DNA of 64,000 nt from assembly GCA_025458105.1 (NCBI GenBank), contig JALOTD010000012.1, positions 39,367 to 103,366 of the forward strand, in the 5' to 3' direction. The notes under the pieces were generated by a model. The model was not told the DNA's origin and did not search any database. It saw nothing but the letters and a program-made list of their open reading frames with translations. Below are positions 8,892 through 16,876 of the stretch, piece by piece. The DNA is from Tabrizicola sp. (GTDB taxonomy: Bacteria > Pseudomonadota > Alphaproteobacteria > Rhodobacterales > Rhodobacteraceae). How positions within the stretch are numbered: position 1 is the stretch's first letter; the number at the start of each line of letters is the position of its first letter. A program made the position numbers and the translations under genes.

Positions 8892-9709
8892 TTCAACGCC
8901 TTGAGCACGGCATCGGCACGAGAGCCGAAGTCATCGCCCCCCGGCTCCACGAGCCCCGCCAGATGTGCCTGCCAGTCAGCTGTCGCTGCCGCCATCCGAT
9001 CCGGCAGCCCCAGATCTCGCAGGGTCACTGCCACCTCCTCCATCTCCGCCGCCCGCCGCGCGCCGTGAACCAACATCCGTTCAAGGTTGTAGGCCCCCCG
9101 CGCCAGCCAGTCGATCCCGGGGTCCGATGCCTGCAAGGACGCGATCACTGCCTGATCGACCCCTGCTTTCCGCGCCGCAAGGAAGCTTTCCGTCGTCAGC
9201 GCCTCCAGCCCTTTCACAATCACCGACCGCAACATCTTGATGGATGACGCCTGCCCGACAACTTTGCCAGCCACCACCGGCTTCATCCCTAGCGGCGCCA
9301 AGGCATCTATCGCAGCCTGAGCGTGGGGACCAGAGACCAGCATCGGCGTCTGGTGCAGGCGTGGATGGATCGGCGCCATGATTGCCAAATCGACATACCG
9401 GCCCCCAGCCGCCTGGATCGTCCCAGCCGCCCGCAGTTTTGTGCCGGGAGAGCAGGAATTCCCGTCCAGCCACAACGCCCCCGCCGCCAGGTGCGGGGCC
9501 GCCGCTTCGGCCGCCGCCACCGCCTGATCTGCGGTGACCAGGCAGAAGATCACTCTCGCCCGGGCCAGCCCATTCAATTCGCCAATGATCACACCCTCCA
9601 GCGGGTCGACATGCTTGAGGTCATGCGCCACGCAAGAACGGCTGAGCCCTCTCGCGATAGCCCGCCCAGCCTCGCCAAAACCCTGGAATCCAAGCATTTC
9701 CGTCATCAT
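8888..9709 (-). CDS. NAD(P)-binding dehydrogenase, 6-phosphogluconate/hydroxyisobutyrate-like with DUF1932 C-terminus
   Basis: 273 aa. The N-terminal Rossmann motif GFQGFGEAGRAIARGL and the stretch LWLDGNSCSPGTK (substrate loop) fit the beta-hydroxyacid dehydrogenase superfamily. The C-terminal part (SSIKMLRSVIVKGLEAL, then LERMLVHGARRAAEM) matches the DUF1932 type of dimerisation domain. Two adjacent ATG codons at 9709 and 9706 follow a GGGAGGAG element, and a third in-frame ATG at 9697 is possible. It is divergent from the GalB-like gene. In this setting it probably oxidises or reduces a ring-cleavage product, but the substrate is not shown by the sequence. Confidence 0.75.
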   Translation of the reverse strand: MMTEMLGFQGFGEAGRAIARGLSRSCVAHDLKHVDPLEGVIIGELNGLARARVIFCLVTADQAVAAAEAAAPHLAAGALWLDGNSCSPGTKLRAAGTIQAAGGRYVDLAIMAPIHPRLHQTPMLVSGPHAQAAIDALAPLGMKPVVAGKVVGQASSIKMLRSVIVKGLEALTTESFLAARKAGVDQAVIASLQASDPGIDWLARGAYNLERMLVHGARRAAEMEEVAVTLRDLGLPDRMAAATADWQAHLAGLVEPGGDDFGSRADAVLKALK

Positions 9710-9856
9710 CTCCTCCCGGACAAAGCTTGAAAACCATCGTGTCGTCCTGGCCTTTCTTCCAGTTACTATAGCACAAACTTATACCCATCGACGTATTTCT
9801 GAATTGGCCTTTCCTGGCCTCCGGTCCAGACCCGACGCCAAGACAGGAGACGGACA
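9710..9856. promoter_or_regulatory. divergent promoter region of the aromatic-acid cluster
   Basis: This 147-bp spacer lies between the minus-strand dehydrogenase-LysR operon and the plus-strand GalB-like operon, the usual place for a LysR-type operator. Around 9766-9783 there is an AT-rich imperfect dyad (TATAG and CTTATA flanking GCACAAA) that would suit a T-N11-A site. The plus-strand operon has a clear AGGAG seven bases before its ATG at 9857. The site assignment is inference. Confidence 0.45.
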
Positions 9857-10603
9857 ATGACCGATCAGAAGACCACGCCCAAGACCGCCCTCGTCATCAG
9901 CGCCCATGCCGCCGACTTTGTCTGGCGCTGCGGCGGGGCCATCGCGCTGCACGCTGCAATGGGCTATCGCGTCACCGTGGTTTGCCTGTCTTTCGGCGAA
10001 CGCGGCGAAAGCGCAAAGCTGTGGAAACAGCCGGGCATGACGCTGGAAAAAGTCAAGTCAGCCAGGCGGTTAGAATCAGAACTGGCTGCGAAGAAGCTGG
10101 GGGTCCATGACCTGATCGCCTTCGATCTGGGTGACTATCCGCTAGAGATCGACCGCGCCGCCAAAGACCGCCTGACAAGCGTCATGCGCGCAGTCCAGCC
10201 AAACTTCATGCTGTCGCACAGCCAGTACGACCCCTACAACACCGACCATATGCTGACGACGCAGGTGGTCCTTGAATGCCGGTCCACGGCGCAGGCCTGG
10301 GGCCACAATCCTGGTGAGCAAGTCCTTGGCGCGCCTCAGCTTTACCTGTTCGAGCCGCACCAGACCGAGCAGATGGGCTGGAAGCCCGACACCTTCCTCG
10401 ACATCACACCGGTCTGGGACCGCAAACGTGAGGCCATCGAATGCATGGCCGGGCAGGAACATCTGTGGGAGTTCTACACAAGGGTCGCGCAGAATCGGGC
10501 GAACCATTTCACCCGTAACTCGGGCGGGCAATCAGGCGGGCGGGCCTGCCAGTATGCCGAAGGCTTCCAGTTGATCTTCCCGCGCACGGTGGATGAGCTA
10601 TGA
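9857..10603 (+). CDS. galB: 4-oxalomesaconate hydratase-like, PIG-L/LmbE family (GalB-type)
   Basis: 248 aa. The N-terminus reads ALVISAHAADFVWRCGGAIA; the H-A-A-D motif replaces the HPDD of classical PIG-L deacetylases and is the form I associate with GalB of Pseudomonas putida. GalB hydrates 4-oxalomesaconate to 4-carboxy-4-hydroxy-2-oxoadipate in gallate breakdown. Other family features are SFGERGES and a downstream SQYDPYNTDH. The start has an AGGAG at good spacing. The next genes encode a ring-cleavage dioxygenase, the GalC/LigK-type aldolase and the GalD-type tautomerase, which supports the pathway assignment. Confidence 0.82.
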   Translation: MTDQKTTPKTALVISAHAADFVWRCGGAIALHAAMGYRVTVVCLSFGERGESAKLWKQPGMTLEKVKSARRLESELAAKKLGVHDLIAFDLGDYPLEIDRAAKDRLTSVMRAVQPNFMLSHSQYDPYNTDHMLTTQVVLECRSTAQAWGHNPGEQVLGAPQLYLFEPHQTEQMGWKPDTFLDITPVWDRKREAIECMAGQEHLWEFYTRVAQNRANHFTRNSGGQSGGRACQYAEGFQLIFPRTVDEL

Positions 10604-11512
10604 CCGACGTCGCACATCTCGGACATGTCGAGATCTACACCGACCGCTTCGAGGAAAGCCTTGATTTCTTTACTCGGGTCTATGGACTGAAGATAGCTGG
10701 CCAGGACCGTAGCAGTGCGTACCTGCGGGCATGGGACGACTATGAGTACCACAGTCTAAAGTTGACCCGGCACCACACCACCGGGGTCGGACATATCGGC
10801 TACAGGGTCAGCAGTCCCGAAGCGTTGGACCGGCGGGTCACGGCGATGGCTGGAGGGCGACCTGGGGCATGGCCGCGCTTTCCGGTTCGAGGACCCCTTC
10901 GGCCATGTCTTTGAACTCTATTGGGACACCGTGAAGCTAAAGGGGCAAGGGGCCGACGCGCCCGCGCTGAAGAACACCTCGTCCGCCTTTACCGGTGTCG
11001 CGCCTCGACGACTCGATCACCTCAATCTCCTTTCAGCTGACGTCCGCGAATTTCGCCGGTTCATGGAGACCTGTCTTGGCAGCCGGGTGACCGAGATGAT
11101 CCAGTTGGACAATGGCCGGATCGGCGGTTGCTGGTTCACGGTCAACAACAAGACCTATGACCTTGCCTGCACCGAAGAACACGGAGGCGGGCATGCGCGG
11201 CTGCACCATGTCACCTACGCCACCGACCAGCGCGAGGATATCTTGCGGGCAGCCGACATTTTCCTCCAGCACGGCGTCCATATCGAGACCGGTCCGCACA
11301 AGCATGCGATCCAGGGCACGTTCTTCCTGTACGTCTGGGAACCCGCCGGCAACCGGGTGGAATTGGCCAACGCGGGTGCGCGCCTGATCCTTGACCCCGA
11401 TTGGGAACCCGTCGTCTGGACCGAAACCGAACGCAAGAAGGGTCAGGCCTGGGGGTTGAAGACGATCGATACCTTCCACACACACGGCACCCCTCCGGTC
11501 AGGAATGACTGA
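10600..11512 (+). pseudogene. type I extradiol (VOC-fold) ring-cleavage dioxygenase, split by a frameshift
   Basis: The start overlaps the GalB stop (ATGA). Frame 1 encodes the first VOC domain (HLGHVEIYTDRFEESLDFF) and ends at 10914. The continuation is read one frame later: codons from about 10846 give RRWLEGDLGHGRAFRFEDPFG, then the whole catalytic domain to 11512. The three expected iron ligands are in the second part: H of LDHLNLL, H of LHHVTYAT and E of NRVELANAG. Intact length would be about 303 aa, normal for two-domain extradiol dioxygenases. The shift lies in the GC-rich stretch 10830-10850. Real mutation and single-base assembly error are equally possible. Confidence 0.8.
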
Positions 11513-12185
11513 GATGTCAGTCGTCGTCCAAAACATCGAACGCGCCGCGCCGCATGTCATCGACGGCCTCGCCCGGGCAGGCGTGGCCACCGTGCACGAG
11601 GCACAGGGCCGCAAGGGTTGTCTGCAAAGCCACATGCGACCGATCTGGTCTGGAGCTCAGGTGGCAGGGTCTACCGTCACAATCAGCGCGCCTCCTGGAG
11701 ACAACTGGATGATCCATGTCGCCATCGAGCAGCTTCACCCCGGCGACATCCTTGTGCTTGCCCCAACAAGTCCTTGCGACACCGGCTATTTCGGCGACCT
11801 TCTGGCGACATCCGCCCTGGCTCGCGGCTGCCGGGGCCTGGTGATCGAGGCGGGCGTCCGCGACGTGCGCGACCTGACGGCGATGGGCTTTCCGGTTTGG
11901 TCGAAGGCGATCAGCGCTCAGGGCACGGTAAAGGAAACCCTGGGCAGCGTGAACGTCCCAATTGTGTGCGCCGGGCAGGCGATCCATCCTGGCGATGTGA
12001 TTGTGGCCGATGACGATGGCGTCGTTGTCGTCAGACGCGACGAGTCAGAGGAAGTTCTGGCCAAGGCCGAGGCCCGACTGGTCGCCGAGGAAGCCAAGCG
12101 CAAACGGCTTGCGTCAGGGGAACTGGGTCTGGACATCTACAGCATGCGGCCCGCGCTTCAGGCGAAGGGTTTGAAATATGTCTGA
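11505..12185 (+). CDS. galC: 4-carboxy-4-hydroxy-2-oxoadipate aldolase (RraA-like fold, GalC/LigK type)
   Basis: 226 aa. The RraA-like class II aldolase features are visible: [13 protein letters not shown] near the N-terminus, the G-D-x-L region PGDILVLAP, the metal/phosphate-binding [22 protein letters not shown] and the C-terminal extension typical of the aldolases. These enzymes split 4-carboxy-4-hydroxy-2-oxoadipate into pyruvate and oxaloacetate. The ATG at 11505 overlaps the dioxygenase end; an alternative ATG is at 11514. The following gene starts before its stop (12178), so translation is coupled. It is the last step of the lower pathway encoded here. Confidence 0.87.
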   Translation: MTEMSVVVQNIERAAPHVIDGLARAGVATVHEAQGRKGCLQSHMRPIWSGAQVAGSTVTISAPPGDNWMIHVAIEQLHPGDILVLAPTSPCDTGYFGDLLATSALARGCRGLVIEAGVRDVRDLTAMGFPVWSKAISAQGTVKETLGSVNVPIVCAGQAIHPGDVIVADDDGVVVVRRDESEEVLAKAEARLVAEEAKRKRLASGELGLDIYSMRPALQAKGLKYV

Positions 12186-13239
12186 CGGCATCCCCTGCCT
12201 ATGGATGCGGGGGGGGACGTCAAAAGGCGCATACTTCCTCGCACGCGACCTGCCGGCCGATCCCAAGTCCCGGGACGATCTGTTGTTGCGGGTCATGGGC
12301 AGCCCAGACCCCCGACAGATCGACGGGATCGGCGGCGGCGATCCGCTGACTTCGAAAGTCGCCATCCTTGGTCCGCCTACGCGGCCAGACGCCGATGTGG
12401 ATTACCTGTTCCTGCAGGTCTTTGTCGATCAGCCGTTGATAAGCGATGCGCAGGGCTGCGGGAACATCCTTGCGGCCGTGGGGCCCGCGGCGATCGAGCG
12501 TGGGCTGGTCCCAGTGAAGGGAAATCAGACCGAAGTCCGCATCCATATGGTCAACACGGGCGAAGTCGCATTGGCTCGCATTAAGACTCCGAATGGTAAG
12601 GTCAGTTATCTTGGCCAAACAGGAATAGACGGCGTTCCCGGGTCCCATGCCGCAGTGGCACTGATGTTCCGAGGTATCGAAGGGTCGAAGTGTGGCGAGC
12701 TGCTTCCGACGGGGCGAGAGGTGGACCGGATCGACGGCGTGGACTGCACGCTGATCGACAACGGGATGCCTTGTGTCGTGATGCAGGCCCGGGCTTTTGG
12801 TCTGACTGGAAAGGAAAGCCCCGAACTTCTGGAAAGCGACGCCGACCTGACGGCCCGAATCGAGACCATCCGACTAGAGGCGGGGCGCCTCATGGGTCTT
12901 GGTGACGTAATCCATCAGTCGGTGCCAAAGATGATGCTGGTCTCGGACCCTATAGCGGAGGGGGCGATCCATACCCGGTCCTTCATCCCGCGCCGGGTCC
13001 ATGCCGGGATTGGTGTCTTTGCGGCGGTGACAGTGGCGACGGCTTGCCTGATGCCCGGCTCGCCGGCCTGGTCAGTCGCACGACGACCCGAAGACGGGCG
13101 ATACCGGATCGAACACCCGACCGGCGCGGCGGAGGTCTATCTCGATTTGGATACGAACGGTCGGGTTGCCGGGGCAGGCGTCATTCGGACGGCGCGGAAA
13201 TTGTTCAGTGGCTTCGTTTTTCCTTTAGGAAGCCACTGA
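12178..13239 (+). CDS. galD: 4-oxalomesaconate tautomerase (PrpF-family, GalD type)
   Basis: 353 aa. The start [16 protein letters not shown] is the signature of PrpF-type isomerases, and [17 protein letters not shown] carries the cysteine expected in the DapF-like fold. In gallate catabolism GalD interconverts the keto and enol forms of oxalomesaconate before hydration by GalB. It overlaps the aldolase gene by eight bases and closes the operon. PrpF relatives also act in methylcitrate metabolism, but the GalB and GalC neighbours favour the gallate-type role. Confidence 0.85.
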   Translation: MSDGIPCLWMRGGTSKGAYFLARDLPADPKSRDDLLLRVMGSPDPRQIDGIGGGDPLTSKVAILGPPTRPDADVDYLFLQVFVDQPLISDAQGCGNILAAVGPAAIERGLVPVKGNQTEVRIHMVNTGEVALARIKTPNGKVSYLGQTGIDGVPGSHAAVALMFRGIEGSKCGELLPTGREVDRIDGVDCTLIDNGMPCVVMQARAFGLTGKESPELLESDADLTARIETIRLEAGRLMGLGDVIHQSVPKMMLVSDPIAEGAIHTRSFIPRRVHAGIGVFAAVTVATACLMPGSPAWSVARRPEDGRYRIEHPTGAAEVYLDLDTNGRVAGAGVIRTARKLFSGFVFPLGSH

Positions 13240-13240
13240 A
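13204..13240 (+). terminator. 12-bp-stem hairpin over the galD stop
   Basis: TTCAGTGGCTTC at 13204-13215 and its exact complement GAAGCCACTGAA at 13229-13240 form a 12-bp perfect stem with a 13-base loop rich in T. It overlaps the galD stop codon and the last operon position, so a transcription-ending or mRNA-end-protecting role is likely. No long T run follows, so a classical intrinsic terminator is not certain. Confidence 0.5.
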
Positions 13241-13271
13241 GGCGGGCCTTCTCCGGCCCCGACATCTGACA

Positions 13272-13368
13272 CAACCCCCTCCAGCCCACGTCGCCAGGAG
13301 CTGCTTTGCGGCCAACCCTGCTGTCAGACCCGGCAGGTCCTGATGGCGCGCCACTACAGCCGCTGAGC
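13272..13368 (+). repeat. diverged direct repeat, left copy
   Basis: This stretch aligns with 54945-55037 on the other side of the prophage in the same orientation. The best block, 13314-13358, matches at roughly three of four positions, and most differences are transitions. Both copies keep a short hairpin (TGGCGCGCCA here, GTGGCGAGCCAC at the right copy). Because the copies are direct rather than inverted they are not the transposon ends. They look like a tandem host repeat into which the phage inserted. Confidence 0.5.
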
Positions 13369-13651
13369 GTTGACACATGTTCTTGCAAGTAAGCGGGAAT
13401 AGGTGGGAACAGCCGGTAGCAGGTGAAAAGGTGTGACAGGGCGGGGGGTTAGAGGGGCCGGGGTGGTAGATGGTGTGGCGAATGGAATGTCAGCACGGAC
13501 GGGCTGGGAAGCCGGGCTGGCGGCGGCGGGATGTGGCGAGGGGTGTCTGGAGGCCGAGGTGGCAAAGGGCGTTTAAACCCAAGTAAAAAAGGGGTTGAAG
13601 GCCGATATAGGCGGCCTTGCGCGGGCAAAACGGGCCGTCGAACGGTCCCGG

Positions 13652-13767
13652 AACATGCAAATGAGGGTGCGAGTTCGATTGTCCAGTTGCATGTTTGTGC
13701 TAAAGGACTGAAAGCGCAGGATTTTGTAGTGAAATACCGGTGTCCTGCCCGAGCTGCAACATGCAAA
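13652..13767. promoter_or_regulatory. cluster of three AACATGCAA sites at the phage left end
   Basis: AACATGCAA occurs at 13652-13660, inverted at 13687-13695, and again at 13758-13766. The last sits in CTGCAACATGCAAA (13754-13767), which matches 13 of 14 bases of the half-site of the perfect palindrome inside the ParB-like gene (18116-18145). Shared motifs at two distant phage loci suggest one DNA-binding protein, perhaps the ParB-like protein or the repressor. The binding partner is inference. Confidence 0.5.
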
Positions 13768-13773
13768 CGATTT

Positions 13774-14064
13774 TCAGGGGTTCAGTGCGTCGACCGCGCG
13801 TTTTGCATCGATGTACCGGTCGGTAGATCCTCCAAGAGCGCAGAGCGACAAGGCAACCCGCAAAGCGTGTGGTCGTGCATCTTCACCGTACTGCCGGTCC
13901 AGCGTCCGAAGCCGTGCGTCACCGCGACCGGCCTCGCAGTCGACCGCAGCCTCGGCATAGGCGTCGGCGACAGCGGCAGAGCGCAGATACCACACTCCAC
14001 CGCCAGCCGCGGCAAGGACAGCGACCGCAGCCGCACCGATAGTCTGAGCGTTCGTCAAAGGCAC
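13774..14064 (-). CDS. small protein with N-terminal membrane segment
   Basis: 96 aa. Residues 8-30 form one hydrophobic helix rich in alanine and valine, followed by a polar part with two cysteines and no family I recognise. Its start overlaps the end of the lipoprotein gene by ten bases, so both belong to the leftward repressor operon, which should be expressed in the lysogen. That placement fits a lysogenic-conversion or superinfection-exclusion function, but nothing in the sequence proves it. Confidence 0.55.
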   Translation of the reverse strand: MPLTNAQTIGAAAVAVLAAAGGGVWYLRSAAVADAYAEAAVDCEAGRGDARLRTLDRQYGEDARPHALRVALSLCALGGSTDRYIDAKRAVDALNP

Positions 14065-14309
14065 AGGTAAAGGTGCTCCAGCTGGTAGTCGTTCACCATA
14101 CGCGATGAGGCGTATTCTGCCGTTCGCTTCCCGCCCTTGTTGCAGATGCGAAGGGCCTCGGCATCTGTGATATCGCTCCTCACCCCCTCACCCGCCCAGT
14201 TCGTCATGGCGATCTTCACGCTGTCGCCATTGTAGTCCGATACCAGCGGCTCACCGGCCGGAACGCAGGCTGACAGGGTGAGGAGGGCAGGAAAGGCAAG
14301 GTTTCGCAT
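14055..14309 (-). CDS. small prophage lipoprotein
   Basis: 84 aa from the ATG at 14309, which has CAGGAG just upstream; a longer frame to 14378 lacks a ribosome site. The N-terminus MRNLAFPALLTLSACVPAG is a lipoprotein signal with a lipobox (LSAC), predicting an acylated cysteine. The mature part (VSDYNGDSVKIAMTNWAG) is short and resembles uncharacterised Rhodobacterales lipoproteins. It is the middle gene of the repressor operon, so it is probably made during lysogeny and sits in the envelope, a setting known for superinfection-exclusion proteins. Confidence 0.65.
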   Translation of the reverse strand: MRNLAFPALLTLSACVPAGEPLVSDYNGDSVKIAMTNWAGEGVRSDITDAEALRICNKGGKRTAEYASSRMVNDYQLEHLYLCL

Positions 14310-14408
14310 GAAAGCTCCTGAGATCAAGGGATTCGGTCGGTAGAAGGGTGCTGCGCACCTGGAGCCCTGGTCAAGCAATCAATGGTTAAGATCGGACAGG
14401 ATTAGGCG

Positions 14409-15086
14409 TCAGATCTTGCCCTTCAGGGGCACGATCTGGCCGAGCCAGACGACGCGGCCGACAAGGCCCATCAGGGTGGTAGATCTTGCGTCGAGGATTC
14501 GGGCTGGGCCGTCCGGTGTGGTGGGGTGAATGACGGCCTGGTCCCCCGCGAAGGTCATCCTAGCGACCAACACGCGCCCAGCTTCCCGCAGACACCAAAG
14601 GCCAGGGCCGGACCGGGTACCGATGCGGGTGTCGATGAGGGCGACGACCTCATCCCCCGGATGCGGCGAGATCTCGTAACGGTCGGGAAGGATCGCCTGC
14701 AAAAAGTCAGGCACGAGCTGGTGACGTTCCAGCCAGACCCGCGAGAAGGCGACAGGCGCGCTGCCTGAGCCTGGTCCGGCACCGTGCCATGGGATGGTCA
14801 GGAAGCCGGAAGGCGGCGCAGTGCCATCATCGTTAGTACCGACGACTGGAGGGGCGTCCAGGACAGCCATCTCCTGCTTTGTTCCGATCCTTATTTCCAG
14901 GCCGAGGGCATCACAGATTTCCTTTGTGCGGGCGAGTGTGGGCCCGGCCTGCTTTTCGGACCGGAGCACGTTGCGAATGGCGTCTGGCGGCAGGCCAGCC
15001 GCGTTCTCCGCTGCAAAAGCGTTCAACCGAAGCTCGGCCAAGCGATCACGAATCAGATCGCTGAAAGTTTGAACAAAGGTTTCCAC
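14409..15086 (-). CDS. phage repressor, HTH plus S24-like domain
   Basis: 225 aa with a GTG start at 15086. Residues 1-65 look like an HTH domain (AAENAAGLPPDAIRNVLRSEK). The C-terminal half resembles the S24/LexA-like peptidase fold of phage repressors (ISPHPGDEVVALIDTR, then VLVARMTFAGDQAVIHP). It is transcribed leftward away from the early genes, with operator-like inverted repeats in the 78-bp gap. Replacement of a Mu-type c protein by a CI-like repressor is known among Rhodobacter Mu-like phages and would allow RecA-linked induction. I did not verify a catalytic Ser/Lys pair. Confidence 0.82.
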   Translation of the reverse strand: METFVQTFSDLIRDRLAELRLNAFAAENAAGLPPDAIRNVLRSEKQAGPTLARTKEICDALGLEIRIGTKQEMAVLDAPPVVGTNDDGTAPPSGFLTIPWHGAGPGSGSAPVAFSRVWLERHQLVPDFLQAILPDRYEISPHPGDEVVALIDTRIGTRSGPGLWCLREAGRVLVARMTFAGDQAVIHPTTPDGPARILDARSTTLMGLVGRVVWLGQIVPLKGKI

Positions 15087-15164
15087 GACTCGGGATTATT
15101 ACCGAATGAAATAGCGCTTGACTATCGGTAGCCGTACCGGTTAGCTGCTCGGTATCAACACCGA
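15087..15164. promoter_or_regulatory. divergent early/repressor operator-promoter region
   Basis: The gap between the repressor and the first early gene holds repeated CGGT/ACCG words. They are TTACCGAA near 15100, the dyad TCGGTAGCCGTACCG at 15125-15139 and the dyad TCGGTATCAACACCGA at 15149-15164. A plus-strand promoter TTGACT (15118-15123), 17-bp spacer, TTAGCT (15141-15146) overlaps them. The ATG at 15165 would then lie very near the transcription start. The repressor is the obvious ligand. Confidence 0.65.
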
Positions 15165-15437
15165 ATGGCGGGCGGTATGGAAACCCTTACCCTACTGAGA
15201 CTGGCAGAAACCTTTTGTGCCCATGATGGCCGCAAGCTGTCGACGATCTCGACCTACGCGAGCGGCGACGGCAAGAAACTGTCGCATCTGAAGAAGGGCG
15301 GCGGCTGCACCGTCAGGGTCGCGATGAGGATGTTGGACTGGTTCGACGCGAACTGGCCCGCCGACCTTGCCTGGCCTGCTGACATCCAACGCCCGAGCTG
15401 TGGCGCGAAGTCGTCGCGCGCTCGGAGGGCTGCGTGA
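15165..15437 (+). CDS. first early gene, small putative DNA-binding protein
   Basis: 90 aa from 15165, or 86 from the second ATG at 15177. It is basic at the C-terminus, and its middle (RKLSTISTYASGDGKKLSHLKKGG) has the length and spacing of a helix-turn-helix followed by a glycine loop. Position as the first rightward gene opposite the repressor is that of Ner in Mu or Cro in lambda. No strong ribosome site is visible, and it may be read from a very short leader. Homology to Ner is not evident. Confidence 0.5.
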   Translation: MAGGMETLTLLRLAETFCAHDGRKLSTISTYASGDGKKLSHLKKGGGCTVRVAMRMLDWFDANWPADLAWPADIQRPSCGAKSSRARRAA

Positions 15438-15469
15438 TGCCCCATCCCTTAACCACCTGGAGACCTGCC

Positions 15470-15886
15470 ATGACCAAGATTCTTGCTGCCCTGCGGCGGC
15501 TGGGCGACGCATGGGAGAGCGAGCTGATTGCGGCCGCCCTCCTGTTCGCCGTCATCCCTGTGATCCTATCCCTGGGGGGGCGCGAAATGAACGCCCTTTC
15601 CCCCAAGGCGATGCTGACTGACCTGGAGCTGATCCAGGCCGTCCGCGAGAAAGCGGACTTTGCCGAGGCCGAGATCGAGGCTGCGTTCCGGTTCCGCGAG
15701 GGCGCTGCCGTGCGCGAGTGGCACCTGGAGCGGGCCGATACCGCCACAGTCGAGCTTCTGGGCTTGATCAACGGGCCGCAGTACCGGGCGGTTTGGGATC
15801 GGATGGTAGATTTCGCAAACAAACCGGCCCGCGAGGAGATCTGCAAGAACCTCGCAGAATTCGTTCGCCGGGAGGCAGTCGCATGA
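15470..15886 (+). CDS. early membrane-anchored protein of unknown function
   Basis: 138 aa from the ATG at 15470, which has CTGGAG upstream; an upstream ATG pair at 15434 lacks a ribosome site. Residues 22-40 form a single hydrophobic helix (AAALLFAVIPVILSLGG), followed by a charged helical domain rich in Glu and Arg. No family recognised. It couples to the next gene by an ATGA overlap at 15883. Confidence 0.55.
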   Translation: MTKILAALRRLGDAWESELIAAALLFAVIPVILSLGGREMNALSPKAMLTDLELIQAVREKADFAEAEIEAAFRFREGAAVREWHLERADTATVELLGLINGPQYRAVWDRMVDFANKPAREEICKNLAEFVRREAVA

Positions 15887-16365
15887 GCGCGCGCATGACC
15901 CTTGCGGCCCTGGTGGTCGCTGCAGCCACCTGCCCCGTTGCCGCCGATGACGATCCAGTCTTCAAGAACAGCGACTGGGTGATCGAGACCGCGACCAGCC
16001 TGACGATCATGTCCGACGGCGGTGGCAACATCGACGATTATGCCGACCTGATTGCCGATCTGGGCAGGACCGAGGTGCGCATCCTGGGCAGCTGCAAGTC
16101 GAGCTGCACCATGTTTCTGGGCATGCCAAATGTCTGCGTGTCACCGGATGCCGTGTTCGGGTTCCATGGACCGCGGTCGGGTGACCAGAGCATTCGGTAC
16201 CTTCTGAGCCTGGTCGACAAGATCGCCAGCCACCATCCCGAACCGATCGCCGAAAAGTTCCGGTCGGATTGGGGTCTGACGCGGGATTTCACCTGGCTCA
16301 CCGGAGCTGAGGTCTTGGCGATGGTGCCCGGCTTGAAGACGTGTGGGACGGAGGGCCAGCGATGA
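15883..16365 (+). CDS. secreted ClpP/SppA-like protease fold protein
   Basis: 160 aa from the ATG at 15883. Residues 1-21 are a signal peptide ending at VAADDD. The rest resembles periplasmic ClpP-like proteins (COG3904 type): SDGGGNIDDYADLIADLG, then ILGSCKSSCTMFLG, where the serine between cysteines is the candidate nucleophile, then SPDAVFGFHGP with a candidate histidine. Finding one in a phage early operon is unusual; related proteins do occur in Rhodobacterales prophages as far as I recall. The substrate is unknown. Confidence 0.6.
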   Translation: MSARMTLAALVVAAATCPVAADDDPVFKNSDWVIETATSLTIMSDGGGNIDDYADLIADLGRTEVRILGSCKSSCTMFLGMPNVCVSPDAVFGFHGPRSGDQSIRYLLSLVDKIASHHPEPIAEKFRSDWGLTRDFTWLTGAEVLAMVPGLKTCGTEGQR

Positions 16366-16646
16366 ACGCCCCGGTCATCGACCTGACCCGCCGCATGGTC
16401 GCGCAGTCAGAGCGCGCACGGCTTGCGGGCTTTTTGCATGCCGCTGCCGAGGCCGAGCGCTGCGCCACGATTTCTGACAGCTTCGACACCTCGGCAACCA
16501 TCGACAGCCGGGCTGCCAGGGACGCCGCCGTCGCCAGCCTGGTGGCCGACGAGACTCTGTTGCGGCTGGCCCGAGACCCGGGTCTTGCCACGTTCCTGGG
16601 CCTGATCCTGGAGCAGTTGAACGGCATCGCGGAGGGACGGCTATGA
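16362..16646 (+). CDS. small helical early protein
   Basis: 94 aa from the ATG at 16362, which overlaps the preceding stop (ATGA). Predominantly helical and alanine-rich; no motif recognised. It is part of an uninterrupted series of early genes with four-base overlaps (15883 to 17447), which argues that it is really translated. Confidence 0.55.
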   Translation: MNAPVIDLTRRMVAQSERARLAGFLHAAAEAERCATISDSFDTSATIDSRAARDAAVASLVADETLLRLARDPGLATFLGLILEQLNGIAEGRL

Positions 16647-16876
16647 GCGGTGCGCCTGTTCCCGAGGCCTGGACCCGGCTGGTAGGTCACCATCGCGCCG
16701 CCCAGGTGGCGCAGGACCAGATGAAGGATCCCGGTGCCACCCAGATCGCGCGCGACGATGCGACGATCCGCTATGCCCGCGCCTGTGACGCGATGGTGGC
16801 CGAGATGACCCGTTTGTCCGAGAGCCACGAGCTGGGCCGGATCACGATGCTGCTGGCCCGGAAGGAGCGGCGGTGA
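16643..16876 (+). CDS. small early protein, unknown
   Basis: 77 aa with an ATGA overlap at its start. Charged and helical; contains no recognisable domain. The next gene begins within its stop codon. Translational coupling is the main support for it being a gene. Confidence 0.55.
   Translation: MSGAPVPEAWTRLVGHHRAAQVAQDQMKDPGATQIARDDATIRYARACDAMVAEMTRLSESHELGRITMLLARKERR

Larger units (their letters stand above)
13240..13773. other. non-coding stretch with the prophage left end
   Basis: 534 bp without a convincing gene. It holds a degenerate direct repeat (13272-13368), then a G-rich strand (about 13420-13560) and a GGGCGTTTAAACCC-like near-palindrome at 13568-13581. Three AACATGCAA sites lie at 13652, 13687 (reverse) and 13758. 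The prophage end must lie in the first 200 bp of this stretch. Transposase end-binding sites are expected here, but I could not fix the terminal bases or a 5-bp target duplication. Confidence 0.6.

Noticed and set aside
13370..13440. Exact TG...CA phage ends with a 5-bp target duplication
   Set aside because: I tried several pairings (for example AACCC and AGCGT as duplications) but none gave matching inverted terminal sequences at both ends, so no exact border is claimed.
13449..13766. Open frames on both strands near the phage left end (also 13531-14070 plus)
   Set aside because: Pro/Arg-rich translations, no ribosome sites, and the stretch is expected to hold transposase-binding ends rather than genes.
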